A stretch of DNA of 43,312 nucleotides from Butyricicoccus_A sp963620595 (GCA_963620595.1 CAVFAY010000021.1:1-43312), one strand, 5' to 3'; counted from the first letter of the stretch, positions 1 through 8,692 are shown. Notes: generated by a model not told the origin, from the sequence alone. A program made the numbers and translations.

Positions 1-55
1 ACAGATTGAGGTTCAGCTTGCGCAGGGACTCAATATACTGTTCTTTGGTCATCAT
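1..55 (-). CDS. abfD: 4-hydroxybutyryl-CoA dehydratase, N-terminal fragment
   Basis: Only the first 18 codons lie in the window; the gene continues off the left edge. They read M-M-T-K-E-Q-Y-I-E-S-L-R-K-L-N-L, which closely resembles the N-terminus I remember for clostridial AbfD (MLMT.EQYIESLRKLN). AbfD is a [4Fe-4S]/FAD enzyme that dehydrates 4-hydroxybutyryl-CoA to crotonyl-CoA. An AAAGGA ribosome site lies 11 nt before the first ATG. The neighbour upstream on the same strand is 4-hydroxybutyrate dehydrogenase, the preceding part of the same pathway, which strengthens a call resting on few residues. Confidence 0.7.
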   Translation of the reverse strand, partial: MMTKEQYIESLRKLNLNL

Positions 56-136
56 AGTGATCAAAATCCTTTCTTCAGTCGTCTCTCTCTCAAATGTATA
101 TTTAAGCGAAAATTCAACATATTTTTGTTTTATGTA

Positions 137-181
137 GCAAAAGCGCAGCGAGTACCGCGGACGATACCCGCTGCGTTTTAC
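137..181 (-). terminator. Rho-independent terminator after 4-hydroxybutyrate dehydrogenase
   Basis: On the minus strand a hairpin with arms AACGCAGCG and CGCTGCGCTT, extended by GTA/TAC, is followed by TTTTG. It separates the dehydrogenase from the dehydratase, so the dehydratase is probably expressed by partial read-through or from a promoter I could not identify in 56-136. Confidence 0.7.
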
Positions 182-215
182 GAGCTAACGGTTATGGTGT
201 TTGTTCCGTTGAAAC

Positions 216-1397
216 TTAGAAGCACTCTCTGTAAACGCGCTCAGACAGCTCCTTGGTCCACGGCTGAACATAAGAGTTGGTGATCAGGCGCTGCTGGTTA
301 GCCTCTACAGACTCAGCAAATGCCTTGATGTCCTCTTCCTTAAAGCCGTACTCATGCAGCGGCTTCAGATGCAGAACCTTCTCCAACAGTTCGTTCAGGT
401 ACGGGATAGCATTCTCAACTTCACAGCCAGTGATGCGAGCAACCAGCTGCTTGAACTTCAGCAGTTCGCCGTTCGGATCATACTCATCATAGATTTCCAG
501 AATCTTGCCGAACAGAGCGTAGTTAGACTCGCCATGCGGTACGTGATAGGTGCCGCCGAGCGGGAAGGACATACCATGAACGGTAGCGCAGCCTGCCTTC
601 AGGAATGCGATACCAGCATAGGTGGAAGCAGTAGAGAACTCATCCAAGTAAGTCAGACGAGCATCCGGACCACCCTCGCCGATACGACGGAAGCCTTCCA
701 GGATCATCTCCATAGCCTTTACGGAGAACAGCTCGGAAGTAGTAGTCTTACGATGCGGGGACAGGAAGGACTCGGTAGCATGAATCAGAGCATCGATTGC
801 AGAAGAAGCAAACGGCTTGTACGGCAGAGTCTTCAGCATATCCGGAACCAGGCATACCTTGTTCGGGATCATGTCGTCAGAAACCAGACCCAACTTGGTC
901 TCGCCGCCGGTCAGAACGCCGTCCTTCTCGTCCTTTACGATAGCAACGGAAATGTTGGTAACTTCGGAACCGGTACCACAGGTGGTCGGGATAGCGATAA
1001 CTTCCTTCTCGTGGATAAACGGCTCGCGCTTGAAGTACATCTCATGTACGGAGTTCGGACGCTTGCAGCCCAGCAGCTTGCAGAGGTCCATGATAGCACC
1101 GCCGCCAACGGCGATAACACGATCATAAGAATCGTACGGAATGGTCTCGTACATGATCTCAATCATCTTTTCAGACGGCTCGCCAGCACCTACAAACTTC
1201 TCCTGGAATACGAAGTTGCACTTCAGACCCAGTTCTTCCATGAACGGCTTGTAGATAAATTCGTTAGTCAGAACGCAGTCTCTCTCGTTCAGCTTGAATT
1301 CCTCAGCGAATTCCTTAAATGTTGCGCACTTGTAGATGGTCGGTGCGATGATGATTTCTCTCTTGTCGGCCTGCAGAGCCTTGCTAAAAGCATCCAT
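216..1397 (-). CDS. 4hbD: 4-hydroxybutyrate dehydrogenase (iron-containing alcohol dehydrogenase family)
   Basis: Interconverts succinate semialdehyde and 4-hydroxybutyrate with NAD(H) in the fermentation route from succinate or 4-aminobutyrate to butyrate. The 393-residue protein follows clostridial 4HbD closely. It has the glycine-rich nucleotide site (IAVGGGAIMD), the PTTCGTGSEVTN motif, and the metal-binding stretch with D-A-L-I-H-A-T-E, V-H-G-M-S-F-P and Y-H-V-P-H-G. The start is the ATG at 1395-1397: GGAG sits 9 nt before it, whereas it directly abuts an in-frame ATG three codons upstream. The next gene on the strand is the dehydratase of the same pathway. The CoA-transferase and succinate semialdehyde dehydrogenase genes are not in the window. 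The family call is very secure; the substrate rests on similarity recalled from the C. kluyveri enzyme and on the neighbour. Confidence 0.9.
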   Translation of the reverse strand: MDAFSKALQADKREIIIAPTIYKCATFKEFAEEFKLNERDCVLTNEFIYKPFMEELGLKCNFVFQEKFVGAGEPSEKMIEIMYETIPYDSYDRVIAVGGGAIMDLCKLLGCKRPNSVHEMYFKREPFIHEKEVIAIPTTCGTGSEVTNISVAIVKDEKDGVLTGGETKLGLVSDDMIPNKVCLVPDMLKTLPYKPFASSAIDALIHATESFLSPHRKTTTSELFSVKAMEMILEGFRRIGEGGPDARLTYLDEFSTASTYAGIAFLKAGCATVHGMSFPLGGTYHVPHGESNYALFGKILEIYDEYDPNGELLKFKQLVARITGCEVENAIPYLNELLEKVLHLKPLHEYGFKEEDIKAFAESVEANQQRLITNSYVQPWTKELSERVYRECF

Positions 1398-1472
1398 ATT
1401 TAACATCTCCTATAAAAATTTCCGTAGAACAAAAGTTCAGACGAACCTTTTGTCCAAAACTTGAGCGGATTG

Positions 1473-1520
1473 TTTGATACCCTCGCTTCTAATTGTATCA
1501 AAAGATGAACGAAACTTCAA
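1473..1520 (-). promoter_or_regulatory. Promoter of 4hbD with an overlapping inverted repeat
   Basis: Minus strand: -35 TTGAAG (1515-1520), 17-bp spacer, -10 TACAAT (1492-1497). An exact 8-bp inverted repeat TTTGATAC/GTATCAAA (1495-1502 and 1473-1480, 14 bp apart) overlaps the -10 and the expected start point near 1485, as a repressor operator would. The leader also holds a hairpin at 1429-1453 (ACAAAAG/CTTTTGT plus GTTC/GAAC). The regulator is unknown. Confidence 0.65.
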
Positions 1521-1713
1521 CAGAAAGTGCTAAAGTTACAAGAAAAAATATCTTTCCATCTCGACACAATCAGAGGGGGAAAATCCGAACCTTCCTATGT
1601 ACTTACATTTTATACTAATGTTACAACTTTGTAAATCATTTTTTTTGAAAAAATTGTGTAAAACGTGGACATGGTTTCCAGAAAATCCTGATTTTCGGTT
1701 AAAAGCATCTGAA

Positions 1714-1744
1714 TTCCTGCACATATGATGGTCATGTGCAGGAA
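1714..1744. repeat. Perfect 11-bp inverted repeat in a gene-free stretch
   Basis: TTCCTGCACAT (1714-1724) and ATGTGCAGGAA (1734-1744) are separated by 9 bp. It lies in the 548-bp gap between 4hbD and the ATPase gene, which otherwise holds the two divergent promoters; short ORFs there look accidental. It is not followed by a T-run on either strand, so an operator or RNA hairpin is likelier than a terminator. Confidence 0.6.
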
Positions 1745-1867
1745 GAAATGGCAAAAGTCAGCGGAAAAATGGCACAATTTCCCTGACAAGACGGATTTCC
1801 TGCATGACGCGAGAATTTATTCCTTATGCGCAGAGGAAGCAGCGGAAAAGAAATCCGAAACAGCTGG

Positions 1868-1895
1868 TTGTCTTATACAAATTCTATGGTATAAT
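1868..1895 (+). promoter_or_regulatory. Promoter of the YhaN-like ATPase gene
   Basis: TTGTCT (1868-1873), 16-bp spacer, TATAAT (1890-1895), about 50 bp before the start codon. Confidence 0.6.
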
Positions 1896-1945
1896 AAGAA
1901 TCATAATTGTTTGAAGGCAATTGAACTGTAAATAGGTGACGTAAC

Positions 1946-4003
1946 ATGAAACTTTTAACAGCACAGGGACACTTCGGTGTGCTTGATGGAAGGCAGATCC
2001 GATTTGAGGACGGTCTCAATGTACTGTATCTCCCCAATGAGGGCGGTAAGACAACGCTGTGCAATTTCCTGCGCGTGATGCTGTATGGTCTAAACACCAG
2101 CAAGCGCGACACCCGCAACCAACTGTCAGATAAAACGCGCTTCCGGCCTGTGGATGGCAATCCGATGAGTGGTCTGCTGCAGCTGGAGTGGAAGGGCAGA
2201 GAGATTATTATCAGCCGCCAGACTGGCAAAGGAACTGCACCGATGCAGGAATTTTCTGCGGTGTATGCGGATACCGGTGAGCCATGTGAGGAGCTGACGG
2301 CAAAAGACTGTGGCAGAATCTTGACCGGTGTCAGTGAAGAAGCGTTTCAGTCCTCTGCACTGCTGGACGGACAGGATCAGGCACTTTCCGCAGGAGAGCT
2401 GGAGCAGCGCATGCTGGAGCTTTCTACTTCAGGTGACAATGCCGCAGTATATTCCAGCGCAGTTTCACAGTTGGATCAATGGAAAAATGCGCTGCGCGGT
2501 ACAGGAAACCGAGGCAGATATGCGGCGGTAGAGCAAGAGCTGGACGGTATCAACCACGCCGTATCTCGGCTGGACGAATTGACCGCGCAGATCGCAGCAT
2601 ATGAGGCGCAGATTCCTGCGGCACAGCAGGCTATCGAGGACGCGGAGCAAAAACAGCAGGAGGCAACAGAGGCGTTTACGCTGCTGTTTGTTGCCAAGCG
2701 GGAAGCGGCAGAGAAAGAAGAACGACAGGCGCGAGAAAAGCTGACGCAGCTGAAAAAAGAGCTGATAGACGATTCTATATTAAATGAAGCGGAAACGCTG
2801 GCACCGGTTTATGCGGATGCGAAACAGATGTTTGACGCCGCTAGCGCGGAGCTGGAAGAGGTTACAGAGAACTATCAGAAATGGCAGGAGGACATTGACC
2901 ATACGGAGGAGGACTACAGCCAAAGCTCCAGCAGTATTTCGGATATTCATATTCGCGGCTGGTCGATGGTGGTTGCCATTGCACTCGGTGTGCTGGCGGT
3001 TATCAGCCTGCTTGGTTTGATTTCATTTGGTTCGCTGACAGCCTATATGCCGTATGTGTTCTCGCTGCTTGCGGTCATTTTTCTCATCATAACGTTTGTC
3101 GGCAGTACGCAGACGCTGGATACGCCACCGATGGATTTTGATGAAGAACGTGTTAAGCTGCAAAAACGCAGACAACAGGCGATCTCCCGCGTGGAGCAGA
3201 CGATGGAAAAGCTGGCGCATGTGCAGAACAAATTTCAAAAGGTTTTGCGCGAAATGGATCCGAAAATTTCAGCGGACGACAGCGAAGAACTGGTTGTGTT
3301 CATTGCGCAGGCGAGAGAATGCAATAAACAATATCTTGCCCGGCAGCAGGAGTATGAAGAACTCAAACACCAGTATTTAGATATTCTGGAAAAGACCGGC
3401 CCGAACGGCGAAGTTCGTGTCCGTATGGATGAAGCAAAAGAAGCAGCAGCACAGGCGCGGCAGCGCAGTACCGAGCTGCATGAAGCCATTGCATCGTGTA
3501 AAGGAAAGAAAGAAGAAATTGGCGAGCGCAGTTCACTGTGCGCACAGCGCAGCCGCTTGCAGGAAGAACGCGAAAACATCCTCTGGCAGCTGGATGCGAT
3601 TCGGCTGGCAAAGGAAGCACTGGTGCAGGCACATGCCGAGCTAACCGGTCGCGTTTCTCCGCAGATCAATAAGCTCGCAGAACAGTATCTGCGCATTTTA
3701 ACCGCAGAGCGGTATACCGCGATGCAGCTGTATACGGATTTTGAAGCGACATGCCGGAGAGAAAACAGTGCAGTCGAGATGGATCGGCTGCGGCTTTCCA
3801 CCGGCACACGCGATCAGCTGTATTTGGCACTGCGACTTGCTGTGTGCAAGGTACTGCTGGATAAGACTGATGAGAGCGTTCCTCTGATTTTGGATGATCC
3901 GTTCGTCAACTATGATGACCAGCGCGTTGCCTGCGGCATGAAGTTGCTGAGGGAAATCGCACATGAAAGACAGGTAATTCTGCTTACTTGCAGACGACCG
4001 TAA
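1946..4003 (+). CDS. YhaN/SbcC-like coiled-coil AAA ATPase with two membrane segments
   Basis: A 685-residue SMC/Rad50-like protein. The N-terminus has a modified P-loop (LPNEGGKTT, residues about 31-39; the usual form is GPNEAGKST). Long charged coiled coils follow, interrupted near residues 340-383 by two hydrophobic segments (MVVAIALGVLAVISLLGLIS and PYVFSLLAVIFLIITFV). The C-terminus carries the ABC signature-like LSTGTRDQLYLALRLA and Walker B LILDDPFVNYD. Hydrophobic segments at the coiled-coil apex are typical of the YhaN branch, usually encoded next to a YhaO/SbcD-type metallophosphoesterase; none is beside it here. The role is probably membrane-associated DNA end processing or repair, but that is inferred from the family. 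The start has AGGTGA 6 nt upstream. The gene stands alone between its promoter and a terminator. Confidence 0.8.
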   Translation: MKLLTAQGHFGVLDGRQIRFEDGLNVLYLPNEGGKTTLCNFLRVMLYGLNTSKRDTRNQLSDKTRFRPVDGNPMSGLLQLEWKGREIIISRQTGKGTAPMQEFSAVYADTGEPCEELTAKDCGRILTGVSEEAFQSSALLDGQDQALSAGELEQRMLELSTSGDNAAVYSSAVSQLDQWKNALRGTGNRGRYAAVEQELDGINHAVSRLDELTAQIAAYEAQIPAAQQAIEDAEQKQQEATEAFTLLFVAKREAAEKEERQAREKLTQLKKELIDDSILNEAETLAPVYADAKQMFDAASAELEEVTENYQKWQEDIDHTEEDYSQSSSSISDIHIRGWSMVVAIALGVLAVISLLGLISFGSLTAYMPYVFSLLAVIFLIITFVGSTQTLDTPPMDFDEERVKLQKRRQQAISRVEQTMEKLAHVQNKFQKVLREMDPKISADDSEELVVFIAQARECNKQYLARQQEYEELKHQYLDILEKTGPNGEVRVRMDEAKEAAAQARQRSTELHEAIASCKGKKEEIGERSSLCAQRSRLQEERENILWQLDAIRLAKEALVQAHAELTGRVSPQINKLAEQYLRILTAERYTAMQLYTDFEATCRRENSAVEMDRLRLSTGTRDQLYLALRLAVCKVLLDKTDESVPLILDDPFVNYDDQRVACGMKLLREIAHERQVILLTCRRP

Positions 4004-4010
4004 AAAGCAA

Positions 4011-4039
4011 ACCCCGTACCGATTGGTACGGGGTTTTTG
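4011..4039. terminator. Bidirectional terminator between the ATPase gene and rny
   Basis: Arms ACCCCGTACC (4011-4020) and GGTACGGGGT (4025-4034) with a GATT loop, followed by TTTTG on the plus strand and by TTTGCTTTTT on the minus strand. It can end both convergent transcripts. Confidence 0.9.
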
Positions 4040-4056
4040 TATGCACAAATTTGTGC

Positions 4057-5592
4057 TTATTTTGCATATTCAACGGCGCGGGTCTCGCGAATCATGTTGA
4101 TCTTGATCTGACCCGGATATTCCAGCTCATCCTCGATCTTCTTTGCGATTTCACGGGAGAGCAGAATCATCTGCGAATCATTAACCTGTTCTGGGTTGAC
4201 AATGATGCGAATTTCGCGACCAGCCTGAATGGCATAAGAGCTGGAGACACCCGGCGTAGTATTTGCGATCTCTTCCAGTTTTTCCAATCTCTTGATGTAT
4301 GCTTCCAGATTCTCGCGGCGTGCGCCCGGACGGGCTGCGGAAATAGCATCTGCTGCCTGTACAAGACAAGCAACCAGTGTTTTGGCTTCTACATCGCCGT
4401 GATGTGCCTGTACAGCGTGAATGATGTCTGCGTGCTCGTGATAGCGCTTGCACAGATCCACGCCGATGTCAACGTGAGAGCCTTCCATTTCACGGTCAAC
4501 GGCCTTTCCGATATCATGCAGCAGGCCTGCACGCTTTGCCTGAGTGGCATTGATGCCCAACTCTCCGGCGAGAATACCAGCGATGTGAGAAACCTCGATG
4601 GAATGCTGCAGCACATTCTGACCATAGCTTGTACGGTAACGCATACGACCGAGCAGCTTGACCAGCTCTGGATGCAGACCGTGCACGCCGGTCTCCAGAA
4701 CCGCGCGTTCGCCTTCCTGCTTGATGATCTGATCCACTTCGCGGCGGCTCTTTTCGACCATCTCTTCGATGCGAGCCGGATGAATACGGCCATCAATGAT
4801 GAGCTTTTCCAGCGTCAGACGGGCAACCTCTCGGCGCACCGGATCGAAACACGAAAGCGTGATTGCCTCCGGTGTATCGTCAATGATGAGATCAACACCG
4901 GTCAGCGTTTCCAGCGTGCGGATGTTGCGCCCTTCACGACCGATGATACGACCCTTCATTTCGTCATTCGGCAACGGCACAACAGATACGGTTGCCTCTG
5001 CTACATGATCGGCAGCACAGCGCTGAATGGCAGAGGCAATAATCTCTCTTGCATATTTCTCGGCATCATCCTTGGTCTGCTGCTGAATTTCACGCAGCTT
5101 GATGGCTGCATCGTGCTGAGCCTCCTGCTCAATGGAATCGACAAGATACTGCTTGGCTTCGTCGCGGGTCAAACCGGAAATGCTTTCCAATCGATCCAGC
5201 TGCTGCTGTTTGTATTGCTCAGCCTCTTCGCGGCTTTTCTGTACATTTGCCAGACGGCGAGTCAGCTCTTCATTTTTCTTGTCTGCTGCATCGGTTTTTC
5301 GATCCAGAGTTTCTTCTTTCTGTGTCAGTCGACGTTCGGTTTTGGACATTTCGCCGCGGCGCTCTTTGATTTCTCGTTCGAGATCGGCACGGTTTTTGTG
5401 AATTTCTTCTTTTGCTTCTAATAAAGATTCCCGTTTCTTTCGCGCAGCGGCCTCTTCTGCCTCCGCTTTGATGCTCTCGGCTTCGCGTTTTGCGTCACCT
5501 ATAGTCTGCTTGGAAACATTACAGTAGATAAACATGATGACAACGCCGATGACGAGTCCGACAACAGCTGCGCCAATGATATAACCAATCAT
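4057..5592 (-). CDS. rny: Ribonuclease Y
   Basis: Membrane-anchored endoribonuclease that starts mRNA decay in Firmicutes. 511 residues, close to the usual 520. There is an N-terminal membrane helix (IGAAVVGLVIGVVIMFIYC), a long charged coiled coil to about residue 200, a KH domain (GRIIGREGRNIRTLE) and an HD domain with LLHDIGK and the later H-A-H-H-G-D. The start was placed at the ATG at 5590-5592, which begins MIGYIIG. The longest ORF begins 7 codons earlier, but that ATG overlaps the only ribosome site (GGAGGTG), leaving no room for a start there. Monocistronic, from the TTGACA-type promoter at 5714-5742 to the shared terminator. Confidence 0.95.
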   Translation of the reverse strand: MIGYIIGAAVVGLVIGVVIMFIYCNVSKQTIGDAKREAESIKAEAEEAAARKKRESLLEAKEEIHKNRADLEREIKERRGEMSKTERRLTQKEETLDRKTDAADKKNEELTRRLANVQKSREEAEQYKQQQLDRLESISGLTRDEAKQYLVDSIEQEAQHDAAIKLREIQQQTKDDAEKYAREIIASAIQRCAADHVAEATVSVVPLPNDEMKGRIIGREGRNIRTLETLTGVDLIIDDTPEAITLSCFDPVRREVARLTLEKLIIDGRIHPARIEEMVEKSRREVDQIIKQEGERAVLETGVHGLHPELVKLLGRMRYRTSYGQNVLQHSIEVSHIAGILAGELGINATQAKRAGLLHDIGKAVDREMEGSHVDIGVDLCKRYHEHADIIHAVQAHHGDVEAKTLVACLVQAADAISAARPGARRENLEAYIKRLEKLEEIANTTPGVSSSYAIQAGREIRIIVNPEQVNDSQMILLSREIAKKIEDELEYPGQIKINMIRETRAVEYAK

Positions 5593-5713
5593 CCTTCTGA
5601 TACACACCTCCATTTTTTTTGTGATTTTTTTCTAAAAATAGCTTGATTTTTAAGGATTACCTGTGCGGTTAAACGATAGATCGCATACGTTTGATACAAA
5701 GGCATCATAGACC

Positions 5714-5742
5714 ATTTTAATCGGAAAACAAAGTCTTGTCAA
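5714..5742 (-). promoter_or_regulatory. Promoter of rny
   Basis: Minus strand TTGACA (5737-5742), 17-bp spacer, TAAAAT (5714-5719); leader of about 115 nt. The gap 5593-5917 otherwise holds only the plus-strand promoter of pgeF. Confidence 0.7.
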
Positions 5743-5885
5743 CAGGCAGGAAAACGGGAATTGACAGGAAGAAAAAACAGAAAATGCAAAAGGGTTAACG
5801 GAAGTAAAAAAACGACAGATTCTGGTGATTTTTTGCAAGGTTTCTGTATGGAATATTTCCACTATATTTTTTTGGAAAAGCATAG

Positions 5886-5891
5886 TATAAT
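5886..5891 (+). promoter_or_regulatory. -10 box upstream of pgeF
   Basis: A perfect TATAAT 26 bp before the start codon. No convincing -35 lies 16-18 bp upstream (the region is AT-rich), so an activator or weak promoter is possible. Confidence 0.5.
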
Positions 5892-5917
5892 ACATACAGC
5901 ACAAGAGGAGGATTATC

Positions 5918-6718
5918 ATGCATCAGAAGATACACAGACAGCAGGAAGGCAGTCTGATCTATTATACCAGCGATAATATTACGACAAAGCATTTGTTTAC
6001 AACAAAATTCGGTGGTGTGAGCAAGGGGCATCTTGCCTCGCTCAATCTTGGATTTAATCGGGGAGATGAGCGGGAAAACGTCCTGCAAAATTATCAGATT
6101 CTCGCTGATCATCTGCACGTGCCGCGTGCCCGTATGACCATGACCAAACAGATTCACAGCGACATTGTTCGCGTTGTGGATGAGCAGACGATGGGCATGG
6201 GACTGGGACAGCCGATGAACTGGAAGGCGGATGCGATTATTACCAATTTGCCCGGTGTGCCGCTGTGCGGATATTACGCAGACTGTGTGGTCACCCTGCT
6301 GCATGATCCGGTGAGCCACAGTATCGGTGTATGTCATTCCGGCTGGCGCGGCACAGCGAGCGGCATTCTTGCCAAAACTGTGCGCAAAATGCAGGAGCAG
6401 TACGGCGCGAAGCCGGAAAACATAGAAGCGGCAATCGGACCGTCTATTCGGCAGTGCTGTTTTGAAACGGATGCTGATGTGCCGGATGCCATGCGAGAAA
6501 CCATGGGTGAAACCGTTGCGCCGTTTATTCAGCCGCGCGGTAAGAAATTTTTTCTCGATTTACAGGGAATCAATCGAGAACAGTTAGAGCGTGGTGGGGT
6601 GCAAAATATTGTGGACAGTAGCATGTGTACCAAGTGTATGCATGATACCTTTTGGTCGCATCGTGCGACACACGGAAACCGTGGCGTACAGGCGGGCATT
6701 ATCATGCTGGAGGGATAA
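5918..6718 (+). CDS. pgeF: Peptidoglycan editing factor PgeF / laccase-domain protein (YfiH family)
   Basis: 266 residues of the Cu-oxidase_4 (DUF152) family. Members act on purine nucleosides in vitro and, in E. coli, keep wrongly built L-Ser-containing precursors out of peptidoglycan. The metal-site signature is clear: TKQIHS near residue 84, then GYYADCV and the HSGWRG motif near residues 123-147, with C-x-x-C-H late in the protein (SSMCTKCMHDTFWSHR). Ribosome site GAGGAGG 8 nt before the ATG. It heads a run with a binding lipoprotein (9 nt gap) and a DUF3783 gene (12 nt gap), probably one transcript ending at 8726. Confidence 0.9.
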   Translation: MHQKIHRQQEGSLIYYTSDNITTKHLFTTKFGGVSKGHLASLNLGFNRGDERENVLQNYQILADHLHVPRARMTMTKQIHSDIVRVVDEQTMGMGLGQPMNWKADAIITNLPGVPLCGYYADCVVTLLHDPVSHSIGVCHSGWRGTASGILAKTVRKMQEQYGAKPENIEAAIGPSIRQCCFETDADVPDAMRETMGETVAPFIQPRGKKFFLDLQGINREQLERGGVQNIVDSSMCTKCMHDTFWSHRATHGNRGVQAGIIMLEG

Positions 6719-6727
6719 AAACTAGAT

Positions 6728-8305
6728 ATGAAAACCAGACAGAAAATCACTGCTTGGCTGGCGGGTGCCTGTTTGCTGGGCGCCTTGCTGACCGGTTGCG
6801 GCAGCACAGATGCCCAGCAGCAGACAGGCAGTGGAACAATTGATACGGGTTCTGGGGAACCAGTGGTACAGGCAGATAAGAATGTACAGGCAGTCGCTTC
6901 GTTTTCGCTGGCATATAATGAAAACGATGGACTTGACCCGCTGGCATGTACATCGGAGGAGAACAAGCTGCTCAGTCAGCTGTGTTTTGAACGGTTATTT
7001 CTGTTAAATGAAAAGTTTGAACCGCAGATGGAATTGTGTGCGAGCATTCAGCGAAACAACGCCAAGTCGTACACCTTGACCATTCGTGAAGGCGTAAAAT
7101 TCCATTCCGGAGAGGAAGTGAAGCCATCTGACGTTGTGTATTCGCTCAACAATGCGCGCCTGCGTGATGATTCGACCTACCAGGATCAGCTGTCATGTAT
7201 TTCCTCCGTGAAGTATTCCGGCAATGAAATTTACATTCGGCTGAATACAGCAAAATCCGAAAAAGCATTGGAAGCGTTGCTGGATGTGCCGATTTTCTGT
7301 AAAGGCTCAGAAGACGATGACATTCCGGACGGTTCCGGACCGTATAAGATTGTCAAATCAGATGACGGCGGTCTCCGCGCGGTTCCGTTTGACCAGTGGA
7401 GCGGCGGTGTAATTGGATTCTGCGACAGCATTACCTTGCAGCCGATTGCCGACAGCGCGGGTGCGGTCAATCTGTTGGGGACAGGACAGCTGTCTATGCT
7501 GATGCAGAAGGATGCAGAGGACACGGCGGCATCCGGCGCAAAGTATACCAAGACTGTCGGCACAAGCCGGATGCACTATCTCGGTATCAATTGCGATGAT
7601 GCACCGTTGGACAATAAAAATGTGCGCACCGCGCTGTCTATGCTGATGGATCGGGCAACGATTGCGCAGACCTGCTTTGCAGGACGGGCAGACGCGACTT
7701 CGTTACCGGTTGCAAACGTGCCGAGCGAGGTAACAGCACCTGTGTTCGATCGGGAAGCGGCAATGAAGCTGCTCAAAAAAGCAGGCATTTATGACCGGGA
7801 TAATGATGGATATTTGGAGATTCGCGGCGGCAGCGATTTCAAATTGCAGATCATTTATAATAAGCAGTATGGAACCAAGGGCGCTGTGCTGGAGCAGTAT
7901 GCCAAGACGCTCAATGAGATGGGTATTCAGACCAAGGTGATTCCGCTGGAATTTGAAACATGTCAGTCCCGTTTGTCGAGCGGCAGATACCAGATGTATT
8001 ATGGAGAATATGAAATGACATCGGATTTCGATTTGTCTGACATTATCTCGCGCAATGGAGACCGCAATTTTGGCGATTACCGCAGCGCGGATATGACAAG
8101 CGCCCTAAATGATCTCAACAATGCTTCGGAAGAGGATTATGATACGGCATATCAGACGTATCTGACCTGTTTTGCCGAAGAAACACCGATTATTCCGATT
8201 GTATTCGAGCGCAGGCTGATTTCTGCGGTTGAGGATTTCCCGAAGGGATTTGACCCGTGGCCGGATCAAATTTTCCATGGCATGGGCAATTGGTCGGCAA
8301 CGTAA
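6728..8305 (+). CDS. ABC transporter substrate-binding lipoprotein, family 5 (peptide/nickel type)
   Basis: 525 residues. A lipoprotein signal is plain: a basic start, a hydrophobic core and the lipobox L-T-G-C with Cys24. The mature part follows the SBP_bac_5 fold: an early Y-N-E-N-D-G-L-D-P-L segment, L-C-F-E-R-L-F, the family motif around FHSGEEVKPSDVVYSL, then the C-terminal lobe with Y-L-G-I-N-C-D and N-K-N-V-R-T-A-L-S. No permease or ATPase genes are adjacent, so this is an orphan binding protein whose ligand (oligopeptide, nickel or other) cannot be told from the sequence. GGAGGG inside the end of pgeF, 13 nt before the ATG, is its ribosome site. Confidence 0.88.
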   Translation: MKTRQKITAWLAGACLLGALLTGCGSTDAQQQTGSGTIDTGSGEPVVQADKNVQAVASFSLAYNENDGLDPLACTSEENKLLSQLCFERLFLLNEKFEPQMELCASIQRNNAKSYTLTIREGVKFHSGEEVKPSDVVYSLNNARLRDDSTYQDQLSCISSVKYSGNEIYIRLNTAKSEKALEALLDVPIFCKGSEDDDIPDGSGPYKIVKSDDGGLRAVPFDQWSGGVIGFCDSITLQPIADSAGAVNLLGTGQLSMLMQKDAEDTAASGAKYTKTVGTSRMHYLGINCDDAPLDNKNVRTALSMLMDRATIAQTCFAGRADATSLPVANVPSEVTAPVFDREAAMKLLKKAGIYDRDNDGYLEIRGGSDFKLQIIYNKQYGTKGAVLEQYAKTLNEMGIQTKVIPLEFETCQSRLSSGRYQMYYGEYEMTSDFDLSDIISRNGDRNFGDYRSADMTSALNDLNNASEEDYDTAYQTYLTCFAEETPIIPIVFERRLISAVEDFPKGFDPWPDQIFHGMGNWSAT

Positions 8306-8317
8306 AAGGAGATACTC

Positions 8318-8686
8318 ATGCAAGTACTATTGTTTCAGGTGTCACCTAATATTGAAAAACAGCTGGTACAGCGGCTGAGACCACATGGCATCTCTGTGCG
8401 TGCGGTGTCTCAAGAGGCATATACCATGTCGATTGGCGTGCTGCTCGGCATGCGCAAAGCACAGCATGTGCTGCCGCCGCTTGGATTTGCCTTTGCGGAG
8501 CCGATGCTGCTCATGCATGGACTTTCTGACAGTATGGTAGATACGGTATTGGCAGAGCTGAGAGCGGCAAACATTCACATTGATTTAAAAGCGATTACTA
8601 CGCCGACTAATTTAGCGTGGAATGCGATGCAGATTTATGCGGAGCTTCGAAAAGAGCGAGAAGCCTTTTTGGCAAACAGAAAATAA
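8318..8686 (+). CDS. DUF3783 domain protein
   Basis: 122 residues with no signal or membrane segment. The central part (EPMLLMHGLSDSMVDTVLAEL then L-K-A-I-T-T-P-T-N-L-A-W) matches what I remember of DUF3783, a small clostridial domain of unknown function. AGGAG lies 7 nt before the ATG. It is the last gene of the pgeF transcript, directly before a strong terminator. No function can be assigned. Confidence 0.75.
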   Translation: MQVLLFQVSPNIEKQLVQRLRPHGISVRAVSQEAYTMSIGVLLGMRKAQHVLPPLGFAFAEPMLLMHGLSDSMVDTVLAELRAANIHIDLKAITTPTNLAWNAMQIYAELRKEREAFLANRK

Positions 8687-8692
8687 GACAGA

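Noticed and set aside
354..1403. 349-codon plus-strand open frame
   Set aside because: Antisense to the 4-hydroxybutyrate dehydrogenase gene.
1536..1931. Two short opposite ORFs (72 and 68 codons) in the first large gap
   Set aside because: No ribosome sites, odd composition, and the plus-strand one covers the ATPase promoter.
3988..5421. 477-codon plus-strand open frame
   Set aside because: Antisense to RNase Y, crosses the bidirectional terminator, no ribosome site.
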